Notes under the pieces: generated by a model | The model's input: only the letters and a program-made list of their open reading frames with translations | The model's database searches: none | Told to the model about the DNA's origin: nothing | Assembly: GCA_011526165.1 (NCBI GenBank) | Contig: WYAY01000223.1 | Span: 1-47,093, forward strand | Source of the DNA: Sulfuritalea sp. | Lineage (GTDB): Bacteria > Pseudomonadota > Gammaproteobacteria > Burkholderiales > Rhodocyclaceae | Reading direction: 5' to 3' | DNA length: 47,093 nucleotides | Made by a program: the position numbers and the translations under genes | Part shown: in pieces, positions 1 to 9,879 of the stretch | Layout: every line of letters starts with the position of its first letter | How positions within the stretch are numbered: position 1 is the first letter of the stretch

Positions 1-2
1 AC

Positions 3-2054
3 CTCGTCGTGTACTTCGCCCTGACGCGCTACGCGCTGATCGGCACCACCGCGGCCTTCGCGTGCTTCGTGCTGCTCGGCATCGGCGGCATGCTGCTGGC
101 GGCCGTGCAGGATGGCCGCTCGCTGGCCGTGCTCGGCCTGGTCGGCGCCTTCCTTGCGCCGATCCTCGCCTCCAGCGATACCGGCAACCACGTCGTGTTG
201 TTCTCCTATTTCACGCTGCTCAACCTGTTCATCTTCGGCCTGAGCTGGTTCCGTTCCTGGCGCTCGCTCAACGTGGCGGGCTTCCTGCTCACCTTCGCCA
301 TCGGCGTGAACTGGGGATTGAAGTTCTACCGGCCGGAATACTTCGACACCACCGAGCCCTTCCTCGTCGTGCTGTTCCTCATCTACAGCCTGATCCCGAT
401 CGTGTTCGCGCTGCGCGCGGCGCCGGGCACCGCGGCGGTCGACCGCATCGATGCCATGCTGATCTTCGGCACGCCGGTGGTGTGCGGCTTCCTGCAGGTG
501 CCGCTGGTCGAGCCCTTCGAATACGGCCTCGCCTGGTCGGCGGGCATCGCGGGGCTGTATTACCTTGCGCTCGCCTACATCGTCGCCAGCCGCAAGCGGG
601 AGGAACTGTCCGTGATCGCGGAAAGCCTGCGCTGGGTGGGGGCGGCGCTGCTCACGCTGGCCGTGCCTTTCGCCTTCGGCGCGCGCGCGACGGTGGCGCT
701 GTGGGCGCTGGAAGGCGCGGCGGCGGCATGGATGGGCGCCAGACGCGAGCGCACGCGCATCGCGCTGGCCGGCCTGGCGCTTCAAATCGTCGCCGGCGGC
801 CATTTCCTGCTGCACATCGACGAGCTCAAGCATGTGACCGCACTCGCCAACGATGTCTTCGTCGGCGGCATGCTGGTGGCCATTGCCGGATTGATCGGGA
901 GTTACGCGGCCAGCCGCCTGAATCCGAAGGCGTCGCCGCAGCTCCTGTCGGCCGCAATGCTGGTCTGGAGTGCGCTGTGGCTCTACGGCACAGGCCTCAA
1001 CGAGATCGATGTCTTCGTCGAGCGGCCCTGGCGCTTCGCCGCTTCGCTGGCGCTGGTCGCCCTGCCGCTGGCGGCGGCGGAATTCGCCGGCAGGCGGCTC
1101 GACTGGCTCGTGCTGCGGCGGGCCGCCGTCCTGCTGCCGCTGGTGCTGGCCGGCGGCGCCGTGGCGGTGCTGGACCTGAAGCGCCATCCCTTCGCCGACG
1201 CTGCCTGGATCAGCTGGCTGCTGGCCTACGCCGGCCACTTCATCGTACTGAGACGCCAGGAGGAGGAAGAGAATCTCTGGCGCGACGCGCGGCATGCGCT
1301 GGGCTTCTGCGTGCTCGCCGCACTCTCCGGCTGGGAAGCCAGCTGGCAACTGAAGGAACTGTTGCCGGAAATTCGCCTGGCACGCATGCTCGGCTGGGGC
1401 GTCGTGCCGGCCGCGCTGCTTGCCGCCGCGCATTACGCGGCACGTGCGCAAGCCTGGCCGCTAGTGACGAATCGGGGCGCTTACCTGAGCCTGGGCGCAG
1501 CCCCGGTGGCGCTGGCGCTGGGAGCGTGGACGCTGGTGCTCAACTTCGACTACTCCGGCGCAGCCGGCGGATGGCGGTATGTGCCCGTGTTCAGCCTGCT
1601 CGACCTCGGCCAGGCGCTGGTGCTGGCGGTGCTGTTCGCCTGGGTGCGCGAGCAGGCGCGCGCGAGGGGATTGTTGTACGCCGTGCTGGGGGGACTGACT
1701 TTTGCCTGGGTCAGCGCCGGCGCGGCGCGCACGGTACACCACTGGCTGGGCGTGCCCTTTGTCTGGGACAGGCTGATCGACTCGGTGGCGCTGCAGGCGA
1801 GCTGGTCGATCCTGTGGACGCTGCTCGCCCTCGGCCTGATGATCCAGGCCACCCGGCGCGGCCTGCGCACGTTGTGGTTCGCCGGCTTCGGACTGCTCGG
1901 CGTGGTCGGCTTGAAACTGATGCTGGTGGACACGGCCCACGTGAACACGCTGGGCCGCACGGTGTCGCTGCTTGGCGTGGCGCTGCTGGTGATCGCCGCA
2001 AGCTACTTCGCACCGACGCCGCCGAAATCTGCGACGTCTGGCGAGGAAGGCTAA
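3..2054 (+). CDS. DUF2339 family polytopic membrane protein, C-terminal part
   Basis: The frame is already open at the window edge, so the true start lies upstream; the GTG at position 9 is probably an internal valine. About 680 residues are visible, almost all in hydrophobic segments of 18-22 residues separated by short Arg-rich loops, which predicts a protein with many membrane spans. The stretch containing GARATVALWALEGAAAAW (near residue 225) is typical of DUF2339 proteins. Their function is not established. The stop codon TAA overlaps the stop of parB on the other strand, so the two genes converge with no room for a terminator. It contains one copy of the GACTGACTTT motif at 1693. Confidence 0.8.
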   Translation, partial: LVVYFALTRYALIGTTAAFACFVLLGIGGMLLAAVQDGRSLAVLGLVGAFLAPILASSDTGNHVVLFSYFTLLNLFIFGLSWFRSWRSLNVAGFLLTFAIGVNWGLKFYRPEYFDTTEPFLVVLFLIYSLIPIVFALRAAPGTAAVDRIDAMLIFGTPVVCGFLQVPLVEPFEYGLAWSAGIAGLYYLALAYIVASRKREELSVIAESLRWVGAALLTLAVPFAFGARATVALWALEGAAAAWMGARRERTRIALAGLALQIVAGGHFLLHIDELKHVTALANDVFVGGMLVAIAGLIGSYAASRLNPKASPQLLSAAMLVWSALWLYGTGLNEIDVFVERPWRFAASLALVALPLAAAEFAGRRLDWLVLRRAAVLLPLVLAGGAVAVLDLKRHPFADAAWISWLLAYAGHFIVLRRQEEEENLWRDARHALGFCVLAALSGWEASWQLKELLPEIRLARMLGWGVVPAALLAAAHYAARAQAWPLVTNRGAYLSLGAAPVALALGAWTLVLNFDYSGAAGGWRYVPVFSLLDLGQALVLAVLFAWVREQARARGLLYAVLGGLTFAWVSAGAARTVHHWLGVPFVWDRLIDSVALQASWSILWTLLALGLMIQATRRGLRTLWFAGFGLLGVVGLKLMLVDTAHVNTLGRTVSLLGVALLVIAASYFAPTPPKSATSGEEG
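1693..1702 (+). repeat. GACTGACTTT motif, copy 1
   Basis: An exact 10-mer in the DUF2339 gene, in context GGGACTGACTTTTGCC, read as G-L-T-F-A. Confidence 0.6.
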
Positions 2055-2896
2055 CGCAACTTCTCGAGCAGGCCGTCGAGCTGGTCGAGGCTGGAGAAGC
2101 CGATGGCGATCTGGCCGGCGCCCTTGGCGCTCACCTTGATCTTCACCTGCGCGCCGAGCGCATCGGCGAGTTCCTCTTCGAGGCGCGCCACATCGCGGTC
2201 TTCCCTTTTCGCCGCGGCGGCCTTCTGCTTGGGCGGATTGAGTTCGTGCTGCACCAGGCGCTCGGCCTCGCGCACGGAATAGCCCTTGGCGGAAATGCGG
2301 TGGGCAAGCTGCACCTGGCTGGCCTTGGCCAGCGGCAGCAGCGCGCGGGCGTGGCCCATGTCGATCTGGCCGGCCATGAGCAGGTCCTGCACCGGCTTGG
2401 CGAGATGCAGCAGGCGCAGCAGGTTGCTCGCCGCCGGACGCGAGCGGCCGACTGCATCGGCCGCCAACTGATGCGTCATGCCGAATTCGTCGATGAGGCG
2501 CTGGATGCCCATCGCCTCTTCCAGCGGGTTGAGGTTCTCGCGCTGGATGTTCTCGATGAGCGACATGGCGAGCGCCGCGTCGTCGGGGATGTCGCGCACC
2601 AGTACCGGCACTTCGTGCAGGCCGGCGAGTTGCGAAGCGCGCCAGCGCCGTTCGCCGGCGATGATCTCGTAGCGGCCGCCGTCGACCGGACGCACCAGGA
2701 TCGGCTGCATGACGCCTTGCGCCTTGATGGAAGCGGCCAGCTCGTTCAAGGACTCCTGGTCCATGTGCGTGCGCGGCTGGTACTTGCCGGGCTGCAGGTA
2801 GTCGACGCGCAGGGTATCCTGGCGCGTCGGTTCGCTGCTGTTGCCGGCCAGGAGGGCGTCGAGCCCGCGGCCGAGGCCTTTCGGTTTGGTAGCCAT
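2051..2896 (-). CDS. parB: Chromosome-partitioning protein ParB (Spo0J family)
   Basis: This 281-residue protein is the centromere-binding CTPase that loads at parS and spreads. The N-terminal KGLGRGLDALL motif is the usual ParA-contact segment. The ParB/Srx domain carries GERRWR (81-86) and ENIQRENLNP (115-124), which bind CTP in this family. A helix-turn-helix around residues 140-162 reads parS. The C-terminal part is the dimerisation region. The start is the ATG at 2896, preceded by GGGAG at good spacing; the frame stays open further upstream only as an overlap with parA. It lies 14 bases after parA. Two parS-type sites occur in this window, at 6278 and 12107. Confidence 0.97.
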   Translation of the reverse strand: MATKPKGLGRGLDALLAGNSSEPTRQDTLRVDYLQPGKYQPRTHMDQESLNELAASIKAQGVMQPILVRPVDGGRYEIIAGERRWRASQLAGLHEVPVLVRDIPDDAALAMSLIENIQRENLNPLEEAMGIQRLIDEFGMTHQLAADAVGRSRPAASNLLRLLHLAKPVQDLLMAGQIDMGHARALLPLAKASQVQLAHRISAKGYSVREAERLVQHELNPPKQKAAAAKREDRDVARLEEELADALGAQVKIKVSAKGAGQIAIGFSSLDQLDGLLEKLR

Positions 2897-2910
2897 GTAT
2901 TTTGTCTCCC

Positions 2911-3681
2911 TTAAAACGTCTTGACGCGTTCGATCATCTCGGCGGCGAAGGCGAGGTAGGCCTGCGCGCCCTTGGCGGCGCGGTCGAACACCACGCCGGG
3001 CATACCGTAGCTGGGCGCCTCGGCCAGGCGCACGTTGCGCGGCACGATGGACTTGAAGACCTTGTCGCCGAAATGCTGCTCCAGTTGCGCACTGACCTGG
3101 TTGGACAGGGTGCTGCGCGTATCGAACATGACGCGCAGCAGGCCGATGATCTTGAGGTCCGGGTTGAGGTTGGCGTGCACCTTCTTGATGGTGTTCACCA
3201 GGTCGGAGAGGCCTTCCAGCGCGTAGTACTCGCACTGCATCGGGATGATGACGCCGTTGGCGGCGCACAAGCCGTTCAGCGTCAGCATGCTGAGGGAGGG
3301 AGGGCAGTCGATGAGGACGAAGTCGTAATCCTGATCGTGCATCGCGAGGGCATGCTTCAGGCGCGTCTCGCGGTTGTCGAGGTCGACCATCTCGACTTCG
3401 GCGCCGGCGAGGTCACGGTTGGCCGGCAGGGTGTCGTACTTGCCGGTTTCGGAAGCCTGGCGCGCCTCGGCCAGCGAGGCGAGGCCGAGCAGCACGTGGT
3501 AGACCGAATTCTTCAGCGTGCGCTTGTCCACGCCGCTGCCCATGGTGGCGTTGCCCTGCGGGTCGAGGTCGACCAGCAGCACGCGCTGGCCCTGCGCGGC
3601 GAGCGCGGCGGCGAGGTTCACCGTGGTGGTGGTCTTGCCGACCCCACCCTTCTGGTTGGCGACTGCGAATATGTACGACAT
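2911..3681 (-). CDS. parA: Chromosome-partitioning ATPase ParA (Soj)
   Basis: This 256-residue ATPase works with ParB to segregate newly replicated origins. The N-terminus has the deviant Walker A motif KGGVGKTT (residues 11-18). It is followed by VDLDPQGN and by the DCPPSL segment of the switch region, all typical of chromosomal ParA. There is no N-terminal DNA-binding extension, as in Soj-type rather than plasmid P1-type ParA. The ATG is preceded by GGGAG located inside the end of rsmG. The gap to rsmG is 4 bases and to parB 14 bases, so mnmG-rsmG-parA-parB reads as one operon. Confidence 0.97.
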   Translation of the reverse strand: MSYIFAVANQKGGVGKTTTTVNLAAALAAQGQRVLLVDLDPQGNATMGSGVDKRTLKNSVYHVLLGLASLAEARQASETGKYDTLPANRDLAGAEVEMVDLDNRETRLKHALAMHDQDYDFVLIDCPPSLSMLTLNGLCAANGVIIPMQCEYYALEGLSDLVNTIKKVHANLNPDLKIIGLLRVMFDTRSTLSNQVSAQLEQHFGDKVFKSIVPRNVRLAEAPSYGMPGVVFDRAAKGAQAYLAFAAEMIERVKTF

Positions 3682-3685
3682 GTTG

Positions 3686-4315
3686 TTATGGCTCCCTTTT
3701 CACGCGCACCAGGTGGCGCGCGCCCTCCACGCCCGGCACTTGCAATGGCGTCACCTCCGCCACGCGCCAGCCGGCCGGCAGCTGGGCGATTTCCTCGTAG
3801 GGGTGCACCCCCTTCATGGCCAGCAGCGCGCCGCCTTCGGCGAGCAGATGGCCGGACAGCCTGACGAACTCGGCCAGGTCGGAGAAGGCGCGCGAGATCA
3901 CCGCGTCGAACTTCTCCGCCGGCTGCCAAATCTCGACGCGCGTGCAGTACACGCTGACGTTGGCGAGGCCCAACTCGATCTTCGTCTGCTGCTGGAAGGC
4001 CGATTTCTTCTGGCTCGTTTCCACCAGCGCCACCTGCAGGTCCGGCCGCACGATGGCGAGCGGGATGCCGGGCAGGCCGCCGCCGCTGCCGATGTCGGCC
4101 AGACGCTTCGCCGCACCCAGCTGCGGCAGCACCGCCAGCGAATCCAGCAGGTGGTGGCTGACCACCTGTTCCTCGTCGCGCAACGCGGTGAGGTTGTACA
4201 CCTTGTTCCATTTGCCCAGCAGCGCGGCGAAGGCGAGCAGCTTATCCTGCGCGGCGGGCGGCAAATCCAGACCCAGCGCGGCGAGCCCGCGCGCCAGTTG
4301 TTCTTCGGATTTCAT
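3686..4315 (-). CDS. rsmG: 16S rRNA m7G527 methyltransferase RsmG (GidB)
   Basis: This 209-residue protein is an S-adenosylmethionine-dependent enzyme that methylates G527 of 16S rRNA. The SAM-binding loop [15 protein letters not shown] and the preceding [11 protein letters not shown] and HHLLDSL segments are characteristic of RsmG. The ATG start overlaps the TGA of mnmG in an ATGA junction, which suggests translational coupling. The stop is 4 bases before the parA start codon. The order mnmG-rsmG-parA-parB is the conserved origin-proximal arrangement in many bacteria. Confidence 0.97.
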   Translation of the reverse strand: MKSEEQLARGLAALGLDLPPAAQDKLLAFAALLGKWNKVYNLTALRDEEQVVSHHLLDSLAVLPQLGAAKRLADIGSGGGLPGIPLAIVRPDLQVALVETSQKKSAFQQQTKIELGLANVSVYCTRVEIWQPAEKFDAVISRAFSDLAEFVRLSGHLLAEGGALLAMKGVHPYEEIAQLPAGWRVAEVTPLQVPGVEGARHLVRVKREP

Positions 4316-6213
4316 GCGCGCTTGCGGCCCTCGCGCACCGGGGAACCGCGCCGCTTGAGGTGCACCAACAGCAGCGAGATCGCCGCCGGTGTGATGCCCT
4401 GTATCCGCGAGGCCTGGCCAAGCGTTTCCGGCTTGTGCTGGTTGAGCTTCTGCTGCACTTCGATCGAAAGCCCGCGCACCGTGCGGTAGTCGAGGTCGTC
4501 CGGCAGCGGTGTGTCCTCCTGCTCGCGGCTCTTGGCGATCTCCTCGGCCTGGCGGTCGATGTAGCCCTGGTACTTGGCCTGGATCTCGAGCTGCTCGACG
4601 GCCTGCAAATCGCATATCGGTTCGCCGGTACCGGGCAGGGTCATCAGGCTGGCATAGCTCACGTCGGGCCGGCGCAGCAGCTCGGCCAGGCTGTATTCGT
4701 GCTCGAGCGGCTTGCCGAGGACGCGTTCGGCGTTCGCTGCGTCGACGAACTTGGGATTCACCCAGGTCGTCTTCAGCCGCTCCTGCTCGCGCGCGATGGC
4801 GTCGCGCTTGCGGCTGAAGGCATCCCAGCGCGCGTCGTCGACGATGCCGAGGCGGCGGCCGGCCTCGGTCAGGCGCAGGTCGGCGTTGTCCTCGCGCAGG
4901 CTGAGGCGGTATTCGGCGCGGCTGGTGAACATGCGGTAGGGCTCGGAGACGCCGCGGGTGATGAGGTCGTCGGCGAGCACGCCGAGGTAGGCTTCGTCGC
5001 GACGCGGACACCACGGCGCCTCGCCCTTGGCGCGCAGGGCGGCATTGAGTCCGGCGAGCAGGCCCTGGGCGGCGGCTTCCTCGTAGCCGGTGGTGCCGTT
5101 GATCTGGCCGGCGAAGAAGAGGTTGCGGATGGCCTTGGTTTCCAGCGAGGAATACAGGCCGCGCGGGTCGAAGTAATCGTACTCGATGGCGTAGCCGGGC
5201 CGCAGGATGTGGGCGTGCTCCAGGCCGGGGATGGAGTGCACCAGTTCGAGCTGCACGTCGAAGGGCAGGCTGGTGGAGATGCCGTTCGGGTAGATCTCGT
5301 GCGTGGTCAGGCCTTCCGGCTCGAGGAAGATCTGGTGGCTTGTCTTGTCGGCGAAGCGGTGGATCTTGTCCTCGATGGAGGGGCAGTAGCGAGGACCCAC
5401 TCCTTCGATAACGCCCGTAAACATGGGCGAACGATCCAGCCCGCCGCGGATGATGTCGTGCGTGCGCTGGGTGGTATGCGTGATCCAGCAGGGCAGTTGC
5501 TGCGGATGCTGCGCAGCATTTCCGAGGAAGGAAAACACCGGCGCCGGGTCGTCACCCGGCTGCACGGTCATGATCGAGAAATCGATGCTGCGGCCGTCGA
5601 GGCGCGGCGGCGTGCCGGTCTTCAGGCGGCCGGCCGGCAGCTTCAGCTCGCGCAGGCGCGCGGCCAGGCTGACGGCGGGGGGATCGCCCATGCGGCCGGC
5701 CTGGTAGTGATCGAGGCCGACGTGGATCAGGCCGGCGAGGAAGGTGCCGGCGGTCAGCACCACGGTTTCGGCCTCGAAGCGCAGGCCGAGCTGGGTGACG
5801 GTGCCGGTGACGCGGTCGCCGGAAACGGTGAGGTCGTCGACGGCCGCCTGGAACAGCGTCAGGTTGGGCTGGTTCTCCAGGCGGCGGCGGATCGCCGCCT
5901 TGTACAGCACGCGATCGGCCTGGGCGCGCGTGGCGCGCACCGCCGGACCCTTGCTGGAATTGAGGATGCGGAACTGGATGCCGGCCTCGTCGGTGGCCGC
6001 CGCCATGGCGCCGCCGAGGGCGTCGACTTCCTTCACCAGGTGGCCCTTGCCGATGCCGCCGATGGAGGGATTGCAGGACATCGCACCCAACGTCTCGAGG
6101 TTGTGCGTCAGCAGCAGCGTGCGGCAGCCCGCGCGCGCCGCGGCGAGCGCCGCCTCGGTGCCGGCATGGCCGCCACCGATAATGATTACGTCATAGCGCG
6201 TGGGGAACAGCAT
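4312..6213 (-). CDS. mnmG: tRNA uridine-5-carboxymethylaminomethyl enzyme MnmG (GidA)
   Basis: This FAD-binding protein works with MnmE to modify U34 in the wobble position of several tRNAs. The N-terminal dinucleotide fold reads [21 protein letters not shown] up to the usual length. CNPSIGG and the C-terminal [14 protein letters not shown] segment are also typical. The chosen ATG at 6213 gives 633 residues, close to the E. coli protein; an in-frame TTG at 6243 would add ten residues with no family support. Unlike the common layout, it is separated from mnmE by about 6 kb of transporter genes. A terminator-parS palindrome lies just upstream. Confidence 0.96.
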   Translation of the reverse strand: MLFPTRYDVIIIGGGHAGTEAALAAARAGCRTLLLTHNLETLGAMSCNPSIGGIGKGHLVKEVDALGGAMAAATDEAGIQFRILNSSKGPAVRATRAQADRVLYKAAIRRRLENQPNLTLFQAAVDDLTVSGDRVTGTVTQLGLRFEAETVVLTAGTFLAGLIHVGLDHYQAGRMGDPPAVSLAARLRELKLPAGRLKTGTPPRLDGRSIDFSIMTVQPGDDPAPVFSFLGNAAQHPQQLPCWITHTTQRTHDIIRGGLDRSPMFTGVIEGVGPRYCPSIEDKIHRFADKTSHQIFLEPEGLTTHEIYPNGISTSLPFDVQLELVHSIPGLEHAHILRPGYAIEYDYFDPRGLYSSLETKAIRNLFFAGQINGTTGYEEAAAQGLLAGLNAALRAKGEAPWCPRRDEAYLGVLADDLITRGVSEPYRMFTSRAEYRLSLREDNADLRLTEAGRRLGIVDDARWDAFSRKRDAIAREQERLKTTWVNPKFVDAANAERVLGKPLEHEYSLAELLRRPDVSYASLMTLPGTGEPICDLQAVEQLEIQAKYQGYIDRQAEEIAKSREQEDTPLPDDLDYRTVRGLSIEVQQKLNQHKPETLGQASRIQGITPAAISLLLVHLKRRGSPVREGRKRA

Positions 6214-6262
6214 CGGGCTCGCAGTCCTCGTGAAGAGGCGCAATCATACGCGAGGACCGGGC

Positions 6263-6304
6263 AAAAAAACAGGGAAATGTTTCACGTGAAACATTTCCCT
6301 GTTT
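6263..6304 (-). terminator. Rho-independent terminator of the liv operon, built around parS
   Basis: Positions 6267-6304 form a perfect 38-bp palindrome with 19 pairs. On the minus strand it lies about 20 bases after the livF stop and is followed by seven T residues (the A-run at 6263-6269). This is the geometry of an intrinsic terminator for transcription leaving livF towards mnmG. The stem is longer and less GC-rich than usual, and its centre is the parS core, so both roles share the same bases. Confidence 0.72.
6278..6293. promoter_or_regulatory. parS centromere site
   Basis: The 16-mer TGTTTCACGTGAAACA is a perfect palindrome that matches the widely conserved chromosomal parS consensus. 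It lies 3.4 kb from parB and about 10 kb from dnaA, the usual origin-proximal position. It is nested in the larger 38-bp terminator palindrome. Confidence 0.9.
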
Positions 6305-6324
6305 AATCTTTAAATTACAGAAGC

Positions 6325-7062
6325 TTACTGCTTCTTGCCGCCCAATCCGAGGTAGGTTTCGACAACGCGCGGATCGTCGGCCAGCTGGCGGCTTTCGCCC
6401 TCCAGCGCGACGCTGCCGGTCTCCAGCACATAACCGTAGTCGGCGATCTGCAGCGCGGCGCGGGCGTTCTGTTCGACCAGCAGGATGGCGACGCCGGTTT
6501 TCTTCAGGTCGGCGATGATGTGGAAGATTTCGCGCACGATAAGCGGGGCGAGGCCGAGGCTCGGCTCGTCGAGCATGAGCAGCTTCGGCTTGGCCATCAG
6601 GGCGCGGCCCACCGCCAGCATCTGCCGCTCGCCGCCGGAGAGCGTGCCCGCCAATTGGGCACGCCGCTCCTTGAGGCGCGGGAAGGTCGCAAAGACCTGG
6701 TCCATGGTCTTGCCCTCGTCGCGGTCGCCGTGGCGATAGCGCTGGAAGGCGCCGAGCAGGAGGTTGTCCTCCACGCTCATCTCGCCGAACAGCTCGCGCT
6801 TCTCCGGCACCAGCGTCATGCCCATGGCGACGAGATGCTCGACCTCGATGTCCCGCTGGACTTCGCCCTGGAACTCGATCTCGCCCTTCGAGGGCAGCAG
6901 GCCCATGATGGCGGAAAGCATGGTGGTCTTGCCGGCGCCGTTGGGGCCGATCACGGTGACGATCTGGCCGGCGGCCACCTTCAGGTTGATGTGGTGCAGC
7001 GCTTCTACTTTGCCGTAGGAGACGCACAACTCGCGGATTTCCAGGATGGGGGTCGTCATCAT
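6325..7062 (-). CDS. livF: Branched-chain amino acid type ABC transporter ATPase LivF
   Basis: This 245-residue protein is one of two nucleotide-binding subunits of a HAAT-family importer. It has Walker A GPNGAGKTT (39-47), the ABC signature LSGGERQML and Walker B LLMLDEPSLGLAP. The segment VPEKRELFGEMSVEDNL is typical of LivF. The start overlaps the livG stop as ATGATG: the first ATG shares bases with TGA, and the second ATG three bases on is an equally plausible start. It is the last gene of the liv operon and is followed by the parS terminator. The substrate cannot be told from the ATPase. Confidence 0.92.
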   Translation of the reverse strand: MMTTPILEIRELCVSYGKVEALHHINLKVAAGQIVTVIGPNGAGKTTMLSAIMGLLPSKGEIEFQGEVQRDIEVEHLVAMGMTLVPEKRELFGEMSVEDNLLLGAFQRYRHGDRDEGKTMDQVFATFPRLKERRAQLAGTLSGGERQMLAVGRALMAKPKLLMLDEPSLGLAPLIVREIFHIIADLKKTGVAILLVEQNARAALQIADYGYVLETGSVALEGESRQLADDPRVVETYLGLGGKKQ

Positions 7063-8819
7063 TCAACCCCTCCGAGATAGGCTTCCAGCACCACCGGATC
7101 CTTCTGCACTTCCTCCGGCAGGCCTTCGGAAATCTTTTCGCCGAACTCCATGACGACGACGCGGTCGGCCAGGCCCATGACGAAATCCATGTCGTGCTCC
7201 ACCAGCAGGATGCCCATGCCCTCGCTACGCAGCTTGCGCAGCAGTTCGGCCAGCGCCTGCTTCTCCAGATAGCGTAGCCCCGCTGCCGGCTCGTCAAGGA
7301 GCAGCAGACAGGGATCGGCGGCCAAGGCGCGGGCAATCTCCAGGATGCGCTGCTGCCCGAGCGGCAGGCTACCGGCTTCGTCGAACAGATGCTCACCCAG
7401 GCCGACGCGTTCGAGCTGGCGCTTCGCTTCGGCGAGCAGGCGCGCTTCCTCGGCGCGCTCCAGGTGAAGGGCGGCGGGAAGAACGCCCTTGCCGCCCCTG
7501 AGGTGCGCGCCGATGGCGACGTTCTCCAGCACGCTCATGGTGGGCAGCAGGCGCACGTGCTGGAAGGTGCGGCCCATGCCGCGCCGCGCGATGTCGCGCG
7601 AAGCCAGTGTCTCGATGCGCTCGCCCAGAAAGGCGATCTCGCCGGAAGTCACCGGGTCGACGCCGGAAATGCAGTTGAACATGGTGCTCTTGCCGGCGCC
7701 GTTGGGGCCGATCAGCGCCATCACCTCGCCGGCCTTCACGGTCAGGTTCATGTCGTTGTTGGCAACGAGGCCGCCGAACTGCTTGCGGGCGTTTTTCACC
7801 TCCAGCAGCACCGCGCCGACGACCGGCATCTCGCGCCGCGGCAGGGGCGCGGCGTCGGCGACGGCACGCTGTCCGGCCTTGACCGGCACCAGGCGCGCCA
7901 GCCACGGCCACAGGCCGTCGCGTGCGCGCTGCAGCACCAGGATGAGCAGGATGCCGAAGAAGATCACCTCGAAGTTGCCGCTCTGGCCGAACACCTTGGG
8001 CAGCAGATCCTGCAGCCATTGCTTGAGCACGGTGATCACGCCGGCGCCGACCAGCGCGCCCCAGACATGGGCCGCTCCGCCCACCACCGCCATGAACAGA
8101 TACTCGATGCCGATGTGCAGGCCGAACGGCGTCGGGTTCACGAAGCGCTGCAGGTGGGCATAGAGCCAGCCCGAGACGCTGGCGTAGAGGGCGGCGATGA
8201 GAAAGATGACGATCTTGGTGCGGGCGGTATCGACGCCCATGGCCTCGGCCATCAGGCCGCCGCCCTTCAGCGCACGGATGGCGCGCCCCTCGCGCGAGTC
8301 GAGCAGGTTCTGCGTGGCGAAAACTGCGCCAAGCAGCGCCAGCCAGATGAGGTAGTAGAAGCTCCTGCCGGTGTCCAGTTTCAAGCCGAAGAACTCGAGG
8401 ACGGGAATGCCGGTGAGACCGGTATGGCCGCCTAGGAACTCCAGATTGCCGAAGAGGAAATACAGGCTGATGCCCCAGGCGATGGTGCCCAGCGGCAGAT
8501 AGTGGCCGGACAGCCTCAGCGTCAGAAAACCCAGTATGAGCGCCACGACGGCGGTGACGGCCAGGCCGATCAGCAAAGTCAGCCAGGGCGACACGGCGAA
8601 GGCCGTGGTGAGATACCCCGTGGCGTAGGCGCCCAAGCCGACGAAGGCGGCCTGGCCGAAGGAGGTGAGGCCGCCCACCCCGGTGAGCAGCACCAGGCCC
8701 ACCGCCACGATCGAATACATGCCGATGTAGTTGAGCAGGGTGACGTAGAACTCGGGCAGCACTACGGGGCCAAGCGCCAGCACGGCGATGAAGACGATCA
8801 GCGGAAGGCGCTGCATCAT
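7059..8819 (-). CDS. livM-livG: Fused LivM permease / LivG ATPase
   Basis: A single 586-residue frame encodes two subunits that are separate in E. coli. Residues 1 to about 310 are a LivM-type permease with roughly eight to ten membrane segments and motifs such as [17 protein letters not shown] short linker (about 311-335) leads into a LivG ATPase with Walker [10 protein letters not shown] (371-379), a signature reading [15 protein letters not shown], and Walker [12 protein letters not shown]. No stop codon or candidate break separates the halves. The signature has LPLGQ in place of LSGGQ, which is frequent in LivG. The start overlaps the livH stop as ATGATG. Such fusions are known in other HAAT operons. 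Confidence 0.92.
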   Translation of the reverse strand: MMQRLPLIVFIAVLALGPVVLPEFYVTLLNYIGMYSIVAVGLVLLTGVGGLTSFGQAAFVGLGAYATGYLTTAFAVSPWLTLLIGLAVTAVVALILGFLTLRLSGHYLPLGTIAWGISLYFLFGNLEFLGGHTGLTGIPVLEFFGLKLDTGRSFYYLIWLALLGAVFATQNLLDSREGRAIRALKGGGLMAEAMGVDTARTKIVIFLIAALYASVSGWLYAHLQRFVNPTPFGLHIGIEYLFMAVVGGAAHVWGALVGAGVITVLKQWLQDLLPKVFGQSGNFEVIFFGILLILVLQRARDGLWPWLARLVPVKAGQRAVADAAPLPRREMPVVGAVLLEVKNARKQFGGLVANNDMNLTVKAGEVMALIGPNGAGKSTMFNCISGVDPVTSGEIAFLGERIETLASRDIARRGMGRTFQHVRLLPTMSVLENVAIGAHLRGGKGVLPAALHLERAEEARLLAEAKRQLERVGLGEHLFDEAGSLPLGQQRILEIARALAADPCLLLLDEPAAGLRYLEKQALAELLRKLRSEGMGILLVEHDMDFVMGLADRVVVMEFGEKISEGLPEEVQKDPVVLEAYLGGVE

Positions 8820-9853
8820 TCCTCTTCCTCCACGTGATGGGAGGTAAGCGAGCGCCACAGGAGCACCGGAATGATCAGGGTGAACACGATGACTTCCTTG
8901 AAGGCGCTGGCCCAGAAGGAGGAAAAGGATTCGAGCAGGCCCACCAGGATGGCGCCGGCGGCAGCGAGCGGATAGCTCGCCAGGCCGGCGATGATGGCGG
9001 CAACGAAGCCCTTCAGGCCGACCAGGAAGCCGGTGTCGTAGTAGATCGTGGTGATTGGCGCGATAAGAATGCCGGAGAGCGCGCCGATGCCGGCGGCCAG
9101 CGTGAAGGACAGTTTGCCGGCCATGCTGGTGGAAATGCCCATCAGGCGCGCACCGACCCGGTTGATGGCGGTTGCCCGCAGTGCCTTGCCGTAGAGGGTG
9201 CGGCCGAAGAATAGCGCCAAGGCCACGATCAGCACGCAGCTTGCACCCAGCACCCACAGGGTCTGGCCGTTGACCGTCAGCGTGCCCAAGTTGAACTGCG
9301 CTTCGCTGAAGGGCGTCGTGCGTGAGCCTTCGGCGCCGAAGAAAAGCAGTCCCAGACCGACCAGCGCCAGATGCACCGCAACCGAGACGATCAACAGCAC
9401 CAGCACCGAAGCCTCGGCCAGCGGCTGGTAGGCCAGGCGATAGAGCATGGGCCCCAGCGGCACGACGACAGCCAGTGCGAGCGCCACCTGCGCGGCCAGC
9501 GGCAGGGTGGCGGGTTGCAGCCCCAGTACGAGGCCGGCCACCACGGCTGGCAGGGCCAGATCCCACAGGGCGATGCGCTTCAGTCGGCCCGGTGCGCCGG
9601 CGCGCACGGCTATGACAGTGTCAATCAACGCCACCAGCACCCCGGCGCCTAGCAGCAGCCATAGCGTGCCCGGCGTCTTGCCGGCCTGGAAAGCCGCCAG
9701 GGTCAGCGCGCCATAGGCAACAAATTCACCCTGCGGTATGAAAATGACCCGGGTGACGGCGAACACCAGCACCAGCGCCAAAGCCAGCAGCGCATAGATC
9801 GACCCATTGACGATGCCGTCCTGGCTCAGGAGCAGCGCGATTTGCAGATCCAT
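8816..9853 (-). CDS. livH: Branched-chain amino acid type ABC transporter permease LivH
   Basis: This 345-residue integral membrane protein begins [21 protein letters not shown] after a short lead, which is the usual LivH opening, and later has [30 protein letters not shown] split over the conserved coupling region. It is longer than E. coli LivH (about 308 residues); the extra length is in the hydrophobic part near residues 60-135. It forms the transmembrane pore with LivM. It lies between a stem-loop after livK and an overlapping ATGATG junction with livM. Confidence 0.9.
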   Translation of the reverse strand: MDLQIALLLSQDGIVNGSIYALLALALVLVFAVTRVIFIPQGEFVAYGALTLAAFQAGKTPGTLWLLLGAGVLVALIDTVIAVRAGAPGRLKRIALWDLALPAVVAGLVLGLQPATLPLAAQVALALAVVVPLGPMLYRLAYQPLAEASVLVLLIVSVAVHLALVGLGLLFFGAEGSRTTPFSEAQFNLGTLTVNGQTLWVLGASCVLIVALALFFGRTLYGKALRATAINRVGARLMGISTSMAGKLSFTLAAGIGALSGILIAPITTIYYDTGFLVGLKGFVAAIIAGLASYPLAAAGAILVGLLESFSSFWASAFKEVIVFTLIIPVLLWRSLTSHHVEEEE

Positions 9854-9879
9854 TGAATTTGTCTTATTGGATGAAATAA

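Noticed and set aside
62-2914. 950-residue plus-strand frame across DUF2339 and parB
   Set aside because: It is Arg/Gly/Ala-rich shadow translation of GC-rich DNA and overlaps two well-supported genes.
2051-3268. Longer ParB frame reaching to 3268
   Set aside because: The extra N-terminal part overlaps parA in another register and has no ParB-family residues. The ATG at 2896 has a good ribosome site and the family start MATKPKGLGRGLDALL.
8825-8840. CACGTG core in CTCCACGTGATGGG as a third parS
   Set aside because: Only the central six bases fit; the flanks lack the GTT/AAC arms.
8816-9566. LivMG frame extended upstream into livH to 9566
   Set aside because: The added part is Arg/Gly-rich shadow sequence; the ATG at 8819 overlaps the livH stop in the same way as the next junction.
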